A stretch of DNA of 21,327 nucleotides from JBFWIW01 sp050253535 (GTDB taxonomy: Bacteria; Bacillota; Clostridia; Oscillospirales; Oscillospiraceae): NCBI GenBank assembly GCA_050253535.1, contig JBFWIW010000053.1, positions 1 through 21,327 of the forward strand, in the 5' to 3' direction. The notes under the pieces were generated by a model that was not told the DNA's origin, did no database searches, and saw nothing but the letters and a program-made list of their open reading frames with translations. Numbering within the stretch: the stretch's first letter is position 1; the number at the start of each line of letters is the position of its first letter. Of the stretch, positions 7,691 through 15,446 are shown one piece after another. The translations under genes were made by a program, and so were the position numbers.

Positions 7691-7724
7691 GACGGAGGGC
7701 TGCGAGTGGTCGCAGCCCTCCGTC
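7691..7724 (-). terminator. Terminator after the triple-DUF4183 gene (possibly bidirectional)
   Basis: A perfect 15-bp stem GACGGAGGGCTGCGA with a 4-nt loop. On the minus strand it is followed by TTTTATT, and on the plus strand by TTATTATTT. It is about 50 nt beyond the stop codon at 7774. Confidence 0.88.
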
Positions 7725-7773
7725 TTATTATTTGTCGCAGCATTTCATGTAGATCCACACCAGTATTTCATAT

Positions 7774-9093
7774 TCACGTTATAAATATTTTCACAAACTG
7801 AAGCGTAACCGGGACTCCTGTTTTTGGCGCATCCAGCGTATTTAAAGTGAGCAGCCCCTCCCTAACCGAGTAATTGATCTGTGGTTGAATCACGCCGTTT
7901 ACAAAGAGGTTATGATAAGAACTCAGACTTGGGTTGGAAATTCCCTCGTCGCCGTACATGGCTATTTCATCTTTGTCAGTATAAATTTTATTCCCTTCAG
8001 AGCGGGCATTATATTCATAAACCTCTGCCTTGAGCAGCTTTCCGTCCGAATCTTTGATTGTTAATGATTCCAGAATAATCATAGCTCCCTGCGGTGGGAT
8101 ATTTGACGTCTCAAGTGTCAAAATCCCTTCTTCAACGCTATAATTCACCTTTGGCTGCAGAGCTCCGTTTATATAAAGATTAAAATAAGAGACGTCATCC
8201 GGCGAGGGGATGCCCTTATCGCCGTACATCAATAATTCATCACTGTCCGTAAACACTCTTTTAGTTCCGGTAGAAACGGTAACGTAATTATCATTTGTTA
8301 CATAGACGGATTTGTCATGATTTTTGCCGAAGATTACGTATGCAATAATAACTGTCTCATCCTTCGGCGGAATATCGATTGACAGTAAATCTAGCTGCCC
8401 CGCCGAAATAGTGTAATTTACATCTGGCTGCAATAAACCGTTAATAAACAGATTATAAAATGAGACGTCATCGGGGGAAAGAATGCCTGAGCCGCCATAC
8501 TCTTTCAGTTCGTCTTCATTAGTGTAAATTTTCTTTATTCCGTCCGATAAGGCGTTATACTGATACAATTTTGCTGTTAGCAGCATCTCATAGGTTACAC
8601 AGGTTCTGCTATTAAAACAGACGCAGTCAAAAACTCTTTTTACATTGATACATACGCTCTCGCCGGATTTCAGCGGAGATGCAGTCGTCTGCACAATGAC
8701 GTCGGCGTAAGCGCAGGATCTGACTTCCGTATCTATATCTATAAAGACTTTGACCCGTTCTATTTCCGTCCCATACATGACAGGTATGCCGAAACAAGTG
8801 AAATTTGTTACCGTAAAATCTAAAAAAGTACCATCAGGTGCAAATATGCAAAAATGTTTTTTGATACGAAACGGAATGGGGGGCGACATGTCCTTCCCCT
8901 CAACATAAACAACTATATATCCCGAAATTAACACGTCAGCAAGTTTTTTCCCTGGACTGCGTTCTGTCCCGGGGCATTTTTTTGACGAGCACAATTCTGT
9001 AAAAGTAATCGCGTTCGGATCAAACGGGTTTAAAAGCTTTCCGTTTTTATCGGCTAAACGGCATATAATTAATGGCGAATTACATTCAGGCAT
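7774..9093 (-). CDS. Triple DUF4183 protein with Cys-rich N-terminal domain
   Basis: 439 residues. The ATG at 9093 has AGGAG about 8 nt upstream. The protein has two parts. Residues 1-170 contain 11 Cys (positions 4, 11, 35, 40, 82, 100, 127, 148, 157, 159, 165) and include ISGYIVVYVEGKD and VKVFIDIDTEV. Residues about 175-437 hold three copies of a roughly 90-residue unit: IYT..DE...YG..GI..P, N-L-(F/Y)-(I/V)-N-G, LQP..NY, G.L.L. This pattern is the DUF4183 family, known mainly from spore-forming Firmicutes and sometimes in exosporium-like proteins. No signal peptide or membrane segment is present, which would fit a protein made in the mother cell and assembled on the spore, though this is inference. 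The next gene upstream is a second DUF4183 protein. The three copies differ clearly, so the duplication is old. Confidence 0.85.
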   Translation of the reverse strand: MPECNSPLIICRLADKNGKLLNPFDPNAITFTELCSSKKCPGTERSPGKKLADVLISGYIVVYVEGKDMSPPIPFRIKKHFCIFAPDGTFLDFTVTNFTCFGIPVMYGTEIERVKVFIDIDTEVRSCAYADVIVQTTASPLKSGESVCINVKRVFDCVCFNSRTCVTYEMLLTAKLYQYNALSDGIKKIYTNEDELKEYGGSGILSPDDVSFYNLFINGLLQPDVNYTISAGQLDLLSIDIPPKDETVIIAYVIFGKNHDKSVYVTNDNYVTVSTGTKRVFTDSDELLMYGDKGIPSPDDVSYFNLYINGALQPKVNYSVEEGILTLETSNIPPQGAMIILESLTIKDSDGKLLKAEVYEYNARSEGNKIYTDKDEIAMYGDEGISNPSLSSYHNLFVNGVIQPQINYSVREGLLTLNTLDAPKTGVPVTLQFVKIFIT

Positions 9094-9128
9094 GGCGATT
9101 CTCCTGTTTTACTCAGGCTATGCATCTT

Positions 9129-9200
9129 TACATAATATTTAGCATCAGAGTTTTTGATTTTTTTTGGCATCGTCACACTGAAAGTCTTAAATATTATGTA
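9129..9200. repeat. 13-bp inverted repeat between the DUF4183 genes
   Basis: TACATAATATTTA (9129-9141) and its exact complement (9188-9200) are 46 nt apart in the 189-nt interval between the two DUF4183 genes. The arms are AT-rich. This could be a weak hairpin, operator arms or chance. No other feature is evident in that interval. Confidence 0.5.
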
Positions 9201-9282
9201 GCAACAACTCCAAGTAAAATTGATACCCGAAGCTGTTGCCGGATCTACTTCTTAATGCTCTCTAATGTTACTTAAGGCGTAA

Positions 9283-9666
9283 TCAGCCCGTTATTGTCGG
9301 TATTGAGGTGTCGGGATTGAAGTTTGTCACTTCCAGCGCGATGATCTTACCTTCGTCAATTGTTGTCGACTCGCCAAAGGTGATTGTAACAGCTGTGGCG
9401 GTAACGGTAGTTACAACGTTGCCTTCCTGCAGTTCACCGTTTATAAACAGCCGGTAGTAGCCGTTATTAGCCGCTGCTGGTATGAGGTTACCTGCGGTTA
9501 CTGCGACACCGGCGTCGTCAACCCAATCTATATCGTCGATCGTATAGGTTGCAGAACCGGTATACCCACCCGTTGGCGCCGTGTTGAAATAGTTAATTGC
9601 GGTCGGCTGAGCGAGGGTGGTCGGTTTTGAAGAAGTCATAGTCAGTTTCAATAATGAGGTTGCCAT
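9283..9666 (-). CDS. Single-copy DUF4183 protein
   Basis: 127 residues from the ATG at 9666, with a weak ribosome binding site (GGTGA) upstream. It has the DUF4183 outline: an initial lead-in (ATSLLKLTM), a YTIDDIDWVDDAGV segment in place of the YT..DE...YG..GI motif, then RLFINGELQEG matching the N-L-F-I-N-G-x-L-Q-P core, and a final IIALEVTNFNPD strand. It has no Cys, unlike its triple-copy neighbour, and is rich in Thr, Ala and Val, as structural surface proteins often are. There is no signal peptide. It lies 189 nt upstream of the triple-copy gene on the same strand, so shared timing is plausible although each may have its own promoter. Function is unknown. Confidence 0.8.
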   Translation of the reverse strand: MATSLLKLTMTSSKPTTLAQPTAINYFNTAPTGGYTGSATYTIDDIDWVDDAGVAVTAGNLIPAAANNGYYRLFINGELQEGNVVTTVTATAVTITFGESTTIDEGKIIALEVTNFNPDTSIPTITG

Positions 9667-9804
9667 ATTTCACCATCATTTTTCAATATTTTATACCAAG
9701 GGTTCACCGGGCGGTATAAGGCCCATTGACATAATATGTTTTGGGTGCTTGTGATGTTTGCTGCAGCATGGCAGCCGCTATACTATTAAATACCACAAAT
9801 GTGT

Positions 9805-9841
9805 AAAAAGTGCGTTTCCGTAACCCGGTAACGCACTTTTT
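9805..9841 (-). terminator. Terminator of the threonine aldolase gene
   Basis: Arms AAAAAGTGCGTT and AACGCACTTTTT (12 bp) enclose a 13-nt loop. A T run closes it on either strand. It lies about 40 nt beyond the stop codon at 9881. The A/T ends make it potentially bidirectional. Confidence 0.85.
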
Positions 9842-9880
9842 ACTCACTATATTGTCCTCAAGAAAACTTGCAGGTCAAGT

Positions 9881-10930
9881 TTACAGCAGCTCTATCAGCC
9901 TTTGCACATCTTCCTCTTTCGTTGCCCAGCTTGTTGCGAGACGGACGACGGTATGCGTTTCATCATACGCTTCCCAATAGCCGAATCCGATTTTTTCAGC
10001 GAGCTGATCCATTTGTTTGTTTTCCAATATAACGAATTGCTGGTTTGTCGGCGAATCGAAATACAGCCGGTAACCTTTTTTTATAAGCCCATTTTTCATC
10101 TTTTTCGCCATTTCTACAGCGCGTTTTGATATTTTAAAATAGAGGTCGTCCGTAAAGAGTGTGTCAAATTGAATCCCGAGTATACGCCCTTTTGCGAGAA
10201 GCGCCCCGTGCTGTCTGATAATGGAAAAGAAATGCGGGACCAGATTCGGTTTGGTAATGACCACCGCTTCGCCGAAGAGCGCGCCAATTTTTGTGCCGCC
10301 GATATAAAAGACGTCGCAATTTTTTGCGATTACCTCCAGTGTGACGTCCGTATTGTCCGCGGCAAGTCCGTATCCCAAACGGGCACCGTCAAGATACAGC
10401 GGAAGGCCGTATTCACGGCAGACGGTACTGAGCCTCTCGAGTTCCTCCTTCGTGTAAAGCGTGCCAAACTCCGTCGGGTGGGTGATATAGACCATGCCGG
10501 GCATCACCATGTAATCCCTGTTTTCGTCCCCATAATATGTCCGGAGACAATTTAAAACACCTTCAGCGCTCAGCTTCCCGAAGCTGTGGGGCAGAGTCAG
10601 AACCTTGTGCCCGCCGAGCTCGACCGCTCCTGCCTCATGCACGCTGATATGGCCGCTCTCCGCTGCGACAACACCCTGATATGAACAAAGCAGCGCGTCT
10701 ATTACGGTTGCATTTGACTGTGTGCCGCCGATTAGAAAATATATTTCCGCATGAGGGCAACCGCAGGCCGCCCGGATTTTTTCCTTCGCGCTTTCACAGT
10801 ATTCATCCAGGCCGTACCCCACTGTCTTCTCCATGTTCGTCTCCAAGAGACGCTGTAAAATTAGAGGATGCGCGCCTTCCATGTAATCGCTTATAAAACT
10901 CTGCCGTTTTTCTCCCGATTCTTTATTCAT
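9881..10930 (-). CDS. Low-specificity threonine aldolase / beta-eliminating lyase family, PLP-dependent
   Basis: 349 residues, the usual length for the family. The ATG at 10930 has GGAGG 7 nt upstream. The family cleaves L-threonine or L-allo-threonine to glycine and acetaldehyde using pyridoxal phosphate. Visible features: GGTQSNA (68-74) in the cofactor phosphate region, H94 in ESGHIS that stacks on the PLP ring in relatives, DGARLG (181-186) with the Asp that contacts the pyridine nitrogen, and the Schiff-base Lys K214 in YIGGTKIGA. HPTEFGTLY (151-159) matches the family QPTE.GT region. The gene is alone, with a terminator close behind and a roughly 600-nt interval in front. No T-box or known riboswitch was recognised upstream. 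Stereo-preference cannot be read from the sequence. Confidence 0.9.
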   Translation of the reverse strand: MNKESGEKRQSFISDYMEGAHPLILQRLLETNMEKTVGYGLDEYCESAKEKIRAACGCPHAEIYFLIGGTQSNATVIDALLCSYQGVVAAESGHISVHEAGAVELGGHKVLTLPHSFGKLSAEGVLNCLRTYYGDENRDYMVMPGMVYITHPTEFGTLYTKEELERLSTVCREYGLPLYLDGARLGYGLAADNTDVTLEVIAKNCDVFYIGGTKIGALFGEAVVITKPNLVPHFFSIIRQHGALLAKGRILGIQFDTLFTDDLYFKISKRAVEMAKKMKNGLIKKGYRLYFDSPTNQQFVILENKQMDQLAEKIGFGYWEAYDETHTVVRLATSWATKEEDVQRLIELL

Positions 10931-11526
10931 GTTTTTCCTCCATTCCCTGTGTCGAAGGGCGAGTGTGGTCAGCCCTCCAAAATATAGTTTACAATGTTAA
11001 ATGGAATGAGTAAACAGTTTTCGCAATTTTTAGATCTGAATACCTCCATTAACGAAGCATCACTGTCATTTACAGACAGGCCGCCAGGTTTATCCTTGAT
11101 CCCAGCTCTCCTGGACTTGCCGGTTTCCGGATTGATTCGCATATATGAATTCCTGCAACAGGGCGCAAACGTTTGGATACAATCCAACTGTCCTCCCCTG
11201 TTTCGGATCGAAGATCATTATTACTGCCACAGAATCGTTCGTGGCTGTGAAGTAATATCGGCCCTGATAGCGCCCGCAGACTCTTCAGTTGCTTCAAAAC
11301 TTGTATTTAAACCTTCATTTTTAATTTATCATGCTCTTCAGCATTCTGACCACCTCATCGTCCCGCCATTCAAACAAACACTATATAGCCGCAAGCTTAT
11401 CACTAAAACATTTGCCGCCTTTAGGAATAGATACATCCCCCAAAGTCAGAGAGTATCGATACTGTCCGACTTTGGGGGATGCACTGCGTAATGGCAGGCT
11501 GCGGCGAGTGGCTCTTCGCAGCGTAT
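10931..11526. other. 596-nt interval without a convincing gene
   Basis: Open frames exist on both strands (for example a 165-codon plus-strand frame at 10994-11491), but none has a ribosome binding site or a recognisable domain. On the minus strand the segment from about 11275 to 11083 reads protein-like for about 60 codons (YYFTATNDSVAVIMIFDP, then LYPNVCALLQEFIYANQSG) with no start codon at its head and a stop at its end. It may be a decayed gene. Near 10955-10979 lies an imperfect hairpin (AGGGC/GCCCT). A 48-bp palindrome is at 11434-11481. Confidence 0.5.
11434..11481. repeat. 48-bp near-perfect palindrome
   Basis: Two 24-nt arms with only two mismatched pairs and no loop. The outer 14 bp (CATCCCCCAAAGTC) and the central GTATCGATAC are perfect. 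It lies 46 nt beyond the stop codon of the minus-strand membrane-protein gene. There is no U run, so it is not a standard terminator. Confidence 0.85.
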
Positions 11527-13179
11527 TTACTTCAGCTCTATGCTTTTTGCGTTTCTAATTGCGCCCTCCGTTTCAGTATACTGCACGGATACATTATCTC
11601 CCACATTTATGATAACGGCATTCTCGCTCTCTATAGCGGAGATGCGGTAATAGAAATCGTCGCCCAGAAGCCTGATATAATAGTATGTGCTGCCATCAAT
11701 GACCGCTGAACGAATGTCGTCCACGACACCATCCTCAACGCTGCTCTCTACGATGTTCTCCGCCTCGCCCTCGGCGATAACGTTGTTCTGTGCGAGCAGT
11801 CTTACGTATTCCTGCTCACAATCGGCAACAGTTGCGCCTGTGGCTACTATCTGATATTGCTGCTCATTGACCATAGCGTACATTTTAACGAGCGACGTAC
11901 TGTCCTTTAGCGCCATAAAGTAGGTGGGCTGGCCGCTTATATTAAGCAGCAGAGGAAATGTCGCCGAATAACTAAGATCCTGTACAACGCCCTGGGCGGA
12001 ATCCATAGCCGAATATTCCGTGGCGCCGGCGGCGGCATAGTACTTTGTCTCCTTTGTACGCTGATTTGTGAGTATGAAACCGACGTTCGACTCGTCGTTT
12101 CCGACGGAGGTTATGCCGGTATACATATATACGTCATCATTCATCGCAATGAAGTTGGAGCCTTCGCTGGTGACTGTGACGCCCTTCTGCCCCACTAAGG
12201 AATTGAGCCAACCGTTTATATAAGTGCCGTGGTAATCGTACTGCTCAATGATGAGCGGTGCGTTGTACACCCTGTCCACCCATGTGGGGACCTCGCCCAA
12301 ATCGAAGTAACTGCTCTCGCCGGTAATGGCGTTTACGAGCACAACCCCAATCACATCCGTTCCGCCGAACAGTCCGATGGTGCGGGATATCCTGGAGCAG
12401 ACCCAGTATGGCATACCATCGTCATCTATCTCAAAGGTAGGCGTGGCAAACATATACGTTGGGTAATTAAATCTCAGGAACCTATCGAGATCACGGTTAA
12501 AATACTCACTGGGCGAGTATTTTATACCCTCTGAAAGGCGGACAACCTCGGTTTCCTGCGTGGTCATGTCAACTGTGATATAGGCGGGCAAACCCTCTTT
12601 CACGTTGTTCAGCCATTTGAAGAAATCACCGTACTCCAGGTATGTCACACGTATGGGACGGCTGCTGTAGTTAATCTGTGTATATACAGTGGACACCTCA
12701 AACTGGCTGACAACATCAGCGAGCTCGCCAAGCTTGCGGTCGCCCAGCCTGATTGCGGAAGCTTCATCCAACAGGGGAATCTTGTCAAAAGATAACTCCG
12801 TCACGTCCTCGGCAAAGTTGCCGTTCTCCACCGGCAGGAGCTCTTGATAGGCGTTTGCCCGAAATATCGGCCATGATATAATGTTTCCGATTATAAAAAT
12901 TGCAATCAGCCCGACACAAATTAAAGCAGGTATCCGGCAGCTTTTTTTAATGCCGTCAATTATCTCACGCGGCGTTGCGGATCTTGTCAGGCCATTACCG
13001 AAAAGAGCTACCGCGCAGTATACCGCGGAAAGAAGAATGACGAACCAGTATAACCCGGGATTGTGCAGATTGATCGCCGGAACCTCGGTATAGAAAAAAA
13101 CGAAACCGAAAATCAGTGTAACGGCGACATTAAAAGCCGTGCGTTTCGCTATTCCCCATGCTTTCATTCGATCTCTCAT
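11527..13179 (-). CDS. Membrane-anchored protein with large extracytoplasmic domain, unknown function
   Basis: The ATG at 13179 is preferred because AAGGAGG lies 9 nt upstream; an in-frame ATG/alternative at 13218 would sit before that site. The product is 550 residues. There are three hydrophobic helices: about 16-33 (VAVTLIFGFVFF), 43-61 (LYWFVILLSAVYCAVALFG) and 84-106 (ALICVGLIAIFIIGNIIS). These are followed by about 440 soluble residues that are probably outside the cell. The soluble part has recurring beta-rich segments (TYINGWL, FIAMNDDVYMYTGI, TYYYIRLLGDDFYYRI) and ends with a small possible beta-barrel. No catalytic motif was seen. I do not recognise the family. Related membrane proteins of unknown function exist in Clostridia, by recollection only. 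It has its own sigma-A promoter at 13222-13250 and is transcribed divergently from the ABC-F gene. No neighbour reveals its job. Confidence 0.8.
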   Translation of the reverse strand: MRDRMKAWGIAKRTAFNVAVTLIFGFVFFYTEVPAINLHNPGLYWFVILLSAVYCAVALFGNGLTRSATPREIIDGIKKSCRIPALICVGLIAIFIIGNIISWPIFRANAYQELLPVENGNFAEDVTELSFDKIPLLDEASAIRLGDRKLGELADVVSQFEVSTVYTQINYSSRPIRVTYLEYGDFFKWLNNVKEGLPAYITVDMTTQETEVVRLSEGIKYSPSEYFNRDLDRFLRFNYPTYMFATPTFEIDDDGMPYWVCSRISRTIGLFGGTDVIGVVLVNAITGESSYFDLGEVPTWVDRVYNAPLIIEQYDYHGTYINGWLNSLVGQKGVTVTSEGSNFIAMNDDVYMYTGITSVGNDESNVGFILTNQRTKETKYYAAAGATEYSAMDSAQGVVQDLSYSATFPLLLNISGQPTYFMALKDSTSLVKMYAMVNEQQYQIVATGATVADCEQEYVRLLAQNNVIAEGEAENIVESSVEDGVVDDIRSAVIDGSTYYYIRLLGDDFYYRISAIESENAVIINVGDNVSVQYTETEGAIRNAKSIELK

Positions 13180-13221
13180 CTCGCCCTGCCTCCTTATGCA
13201 AATATTTTCTCGTGTCAAAGT

Positions 13222-13250
13222 ATTATATCCGATAAATGTAATATTTGCAA
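13222..13250 (-). promoter_or_regulatory. Predicted sigma-A promoter of the membrane-protein gene
   Basis: On the minus strand TTGCAA (13245-13250), a 17-nt spacer and a perfect TATAAT (13222-13227), 43 nt before the chosen ATG. The 13180-13574 interval contains this promoter, the plus-strand promoter at 13509-13538 and no gene. Confidence 0.7.
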
Positions 13251-13508
13251 ACTATTCGGGTTTTCTGCTTCCTGTTTTAATACCTTACAAACTACCCGCC
13301 TTTCAAGGCCACTCGGAAAGTAATTGTTTTCCAAGCAAGTGCTGATTAAATCAGCTGACGGCGTCCGACCGGCATATTTTTCGCAGGGCTGCACCAACTT
13401 CCTTGAAATAAACCAATTATTCCTGTGAATTTTTGTCTTGCCAGATAATAATTCTGCCCGCCCGGCCACTCGTCGGGAGTCAATCAGCACTTCACAAAAT
13501 AATAATGA

Positions 13509-13538
13509 TGGAAAAACATTTTAGATTAAGTGTATAAT
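13509..13538 (+). promoter_or_regulatory. Predicted promoter of the ABC-F gene
   Basis: A perfect TATAAT at 13533-13538. The best upstream box is TGGAAA (13509-13514) with an 18-nt spacer, which is a weak match. It lies 37 nt before the ATG at 13575. Confidence 0.45.
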
Positions 13539-13574
13539 GTTATAAAAAAATGAATTAACGGGGTATAAGCGTCT

Positions 13575-15353
13575 ATGTTGCTGTCCGCAGAAAAAATCAA
13601 AAAAAGCTATAGCGAAAAGTTATTATTGAATGATATCACTCTTTATATAGATACGAAGGACAAAATCGGAGTGATCGGCGTAAACGGGACGGGAAAGTCC
13701 ACCCTGCTCAGAATCCTAGCCCAGCTTGAGGAGCCTGATTCCGGAACTATTACCAAAAAAGCGGGCATACGTATCCAGTATCTGCACCAGAATCCGGCAT
13801 GGGATGAAGCGCTTACTGTATTAGAGCATGTGTTTTCCGGCTCGCCCGAACTTAAAGAAAGCAAAGAATTTGAAGCTAAAAAGGTTTTGACAAAGCTTGG
13901 AATCACGGAATTCGACACTCCGGTCAGCCACCTGTCCGGCGGTCAAAGGAAACGTGTTGCAATCGCCTGCGCTTTGGTAAATCCGAGTGATCTTCTTATT
14001 CTGGACGAGCCTACAAACCATCTTGACAATGAAATGGTGCTGTGGCTTGAAAACTATCTGATTAAATTCACAGGCGCAATTATCATGGTGACGCACGACC
14101 GTTACTTTTTGGAGCGTGTGACAAATAAAATTGTTGAGATAGATAACGGGCACTTATACAGCTATCAGGCCAATTATTCGAAATATCTTGAGCTCAAGGC
14201 GCAGCGCGAGGAAATGGAGTTGGGCTCCGAACGCAAAAGGCAGAGTATTTTACGAAAAGAGCTTGAGTGGATTTCCCGCGGACCCCGCGCAAGAGGCACA
14301 AAAAGCAAGGACAGAATAGCGCGCTTTGAAGAACTCAGCGAAAAAAGCGGGCCCACAGAAGCTTCAAATCTGGAACTCAGCTCAATAACAACAAGGCTCG
14401 GCAGAAAGACGGTTGAGATTAACGATGTATCGATGGGCTTTAGCGGGAAGCAGTTGATAAAGCATTTTGATTATATCCTTCTGCGGGATGACAGGATCGG
14501 CATAATCGGTAAAAATGGATGCGGAAAATCCACATTGCTCAATATCATAAGCGGCAAACTGGAACCGGACAGCGGCTCTGTCGTCTTTGGCGATACGGTA
14601 AAGCTCGGGTATTTTTCGCAGGACTCAGAAGAGTTGAACCCGAATATACGGGTGATTGACTATATTAAAGAGATTTCCGGAACGGTCGAGACAATAAACG
14701 GCACACTGACCGCATCGCAGATGCTTGAAAAATATCTGTTTACGCCAGATATGCAGTGGAATCTCATCAGACGGCTGTCCGGCGGAGAGCGGAGACGGCT
14801 GTATTTGCTGGGGATCCTGATGCAGGCGCCAAACATCCTGCTTCTGGACGAGCCGACGAACGATCTCGACATCCAGACTCTCGCAATCCTTGAAGATTAT
14901 CTGGACGACTTCAACGGCGCCGTTATTGCCGTATCACATGACAGATATTTTCTGGATAAGGTCACGGATACCCTGTTTGACTTTCGCGGTGACGGTGAAA
15001 TAAAAAAACACCTGGGTTCCTATTCGGAATATTTGGAATTGAATGCCGCCGAACCACCCCCTGTTAAGTCTCCTGAGCGAACGGCGCCGGTTAAAAGTAA
15101 TAACAACAAAAAACTTAAATTTTCATACAAGGAACAGCGCGAGTTTGAAAATATTGACCATGAGATCGCCGGGCTGGAAAAAGAACTAGACGAGTTATCC
15201 GTGCAGATGGAAATCGCTTCAAGCGATTATATCAGGCTGCAGGCGCTTACGGCGCAAAAGGAAGTTCTGGAAAAAACATTGGAGGACAAAGTGGAGAGAT
15301 GGGTTTACCTAAACAGCCTTGCCGAAACAATAGCCGGAATTGGAACGAAATAG
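13575..15353 (+). CDS. ABC-F family ribosome-associated ATPase, Uup-like
   Basis: 592 residues with two ABC cassettes and no membrane segment, as in ABC-F proteins that bind the ribosomal E site. First cassette: Walker A GVNGTGKST (35-43), signature LSGGQ (120-124), Walker B LILDEPTNHLD (141-151). Second cassette: Walker A GKNGCGKST (312-320), signature LSGGE (401-405), Walker B LLLDEPTNDLD (422-432). The linker (about 205-260) has the Uup-type pattern LEWISRGPRARGTKSKDRI. Residues about 515-585 form a C-terminal coiled coil, also characteristic of Uup. This separates it from EttA and from antibiotic-resistance ABC-F types, so a housekeeping role in translation is likely. The ATG has a weak ribosome binding site (GGGGT, 10 nt away). 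Tex follows 93 nt later on the same strand. Confidence 0.9.
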   Translation: MLLSAEKIKKSYSEKLLLNDITLYIDTKDKIGVIGVNGTGKSTLLRILAQLEEPDSGTITKKAGIRIQYLHQNPAWDEALTVLEHVFSGSPELKESKEFEAKKVLTKLGITEFDTPVSHLSGGQRKRVAIACALVNPSDLLILDEPTNHLDNEMVLWLENYLIKFTGAIIMVTHDRYFLERVTNKIVEIDNGHLYSYQANYSKYLELKAQREEMELGSERKRQSILRKELEWISRGPRARGTKSKDRIARFEELSEKSGPTEASNLELSSITTRLGRKTVEINDVSMGFSGKQLIKHFDYILLRDDRIGIIGKNGCGKSTLLNIISGKLEPDSGSVVFGDTVKLGYFSQDSEELNPNIRVIDYIKEISGTVETINGTLTASQMLEKYLFTPDMQWNLIRRLSGGERRRLYLLGILMQAPNILLLDEPTNDLDIQTLAILEDYLDDFNGAVIAVSHDRYFLDKVTDTLFDFRGDGEIKKHLGSYSEYLELNAAEPPPVKSPERTAPVKSNNNKKLKFSYKEQREFENIDHEIAGLEKELDELSVQMEIASSDYIRLQALTAQKEVLEKTLEDKVERWVYLNSLAETIAGIGTK

Positions 15354-15446
15354 CCTTCCCTTCCGAGATGGGATTTTTCCCCGGCTTGTGCTACAATAAG
15401 GTGGTATAGCAGCTAAATAAATTTGAAATTAATTTGAGGTGGACTT

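Noticed and set aside
10931..11330. Riboswitch or T-box upstream of the threonine aldolase
   Set aside because: No T-box AGGGUGGNACCGCG element, no glycine or other known aptamer core, and no terminator next to the start codon were recognised.
10994..11491. 165-codon plus-strand open frame
   Set aside because: No ribosome binding site before its ATG, no recognisable domain, and its end runs through the 48-bp palindrome. The frame is probably open by chance.
13215..13490. 91-codon minus-strand frame in the divergent promoter interval
   Set aside because: It covers the -10/-35 boxes of the membrane-protein gene, has no start signal and resembles no protein I know.
13575..15353. ABC-F gene as an antibiotic-resistance determinant
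   Set aside because: The Uup-type linker, C-terminal coiled coil and housekeeping neighbours argue for a general translation factor.
15354..15446. Terminator between the ABC-F and Tex genes
   Set aside because: TCCC/GGGA before a T run is only a 4-bp stem with a 9-nt loop, too weak to call.
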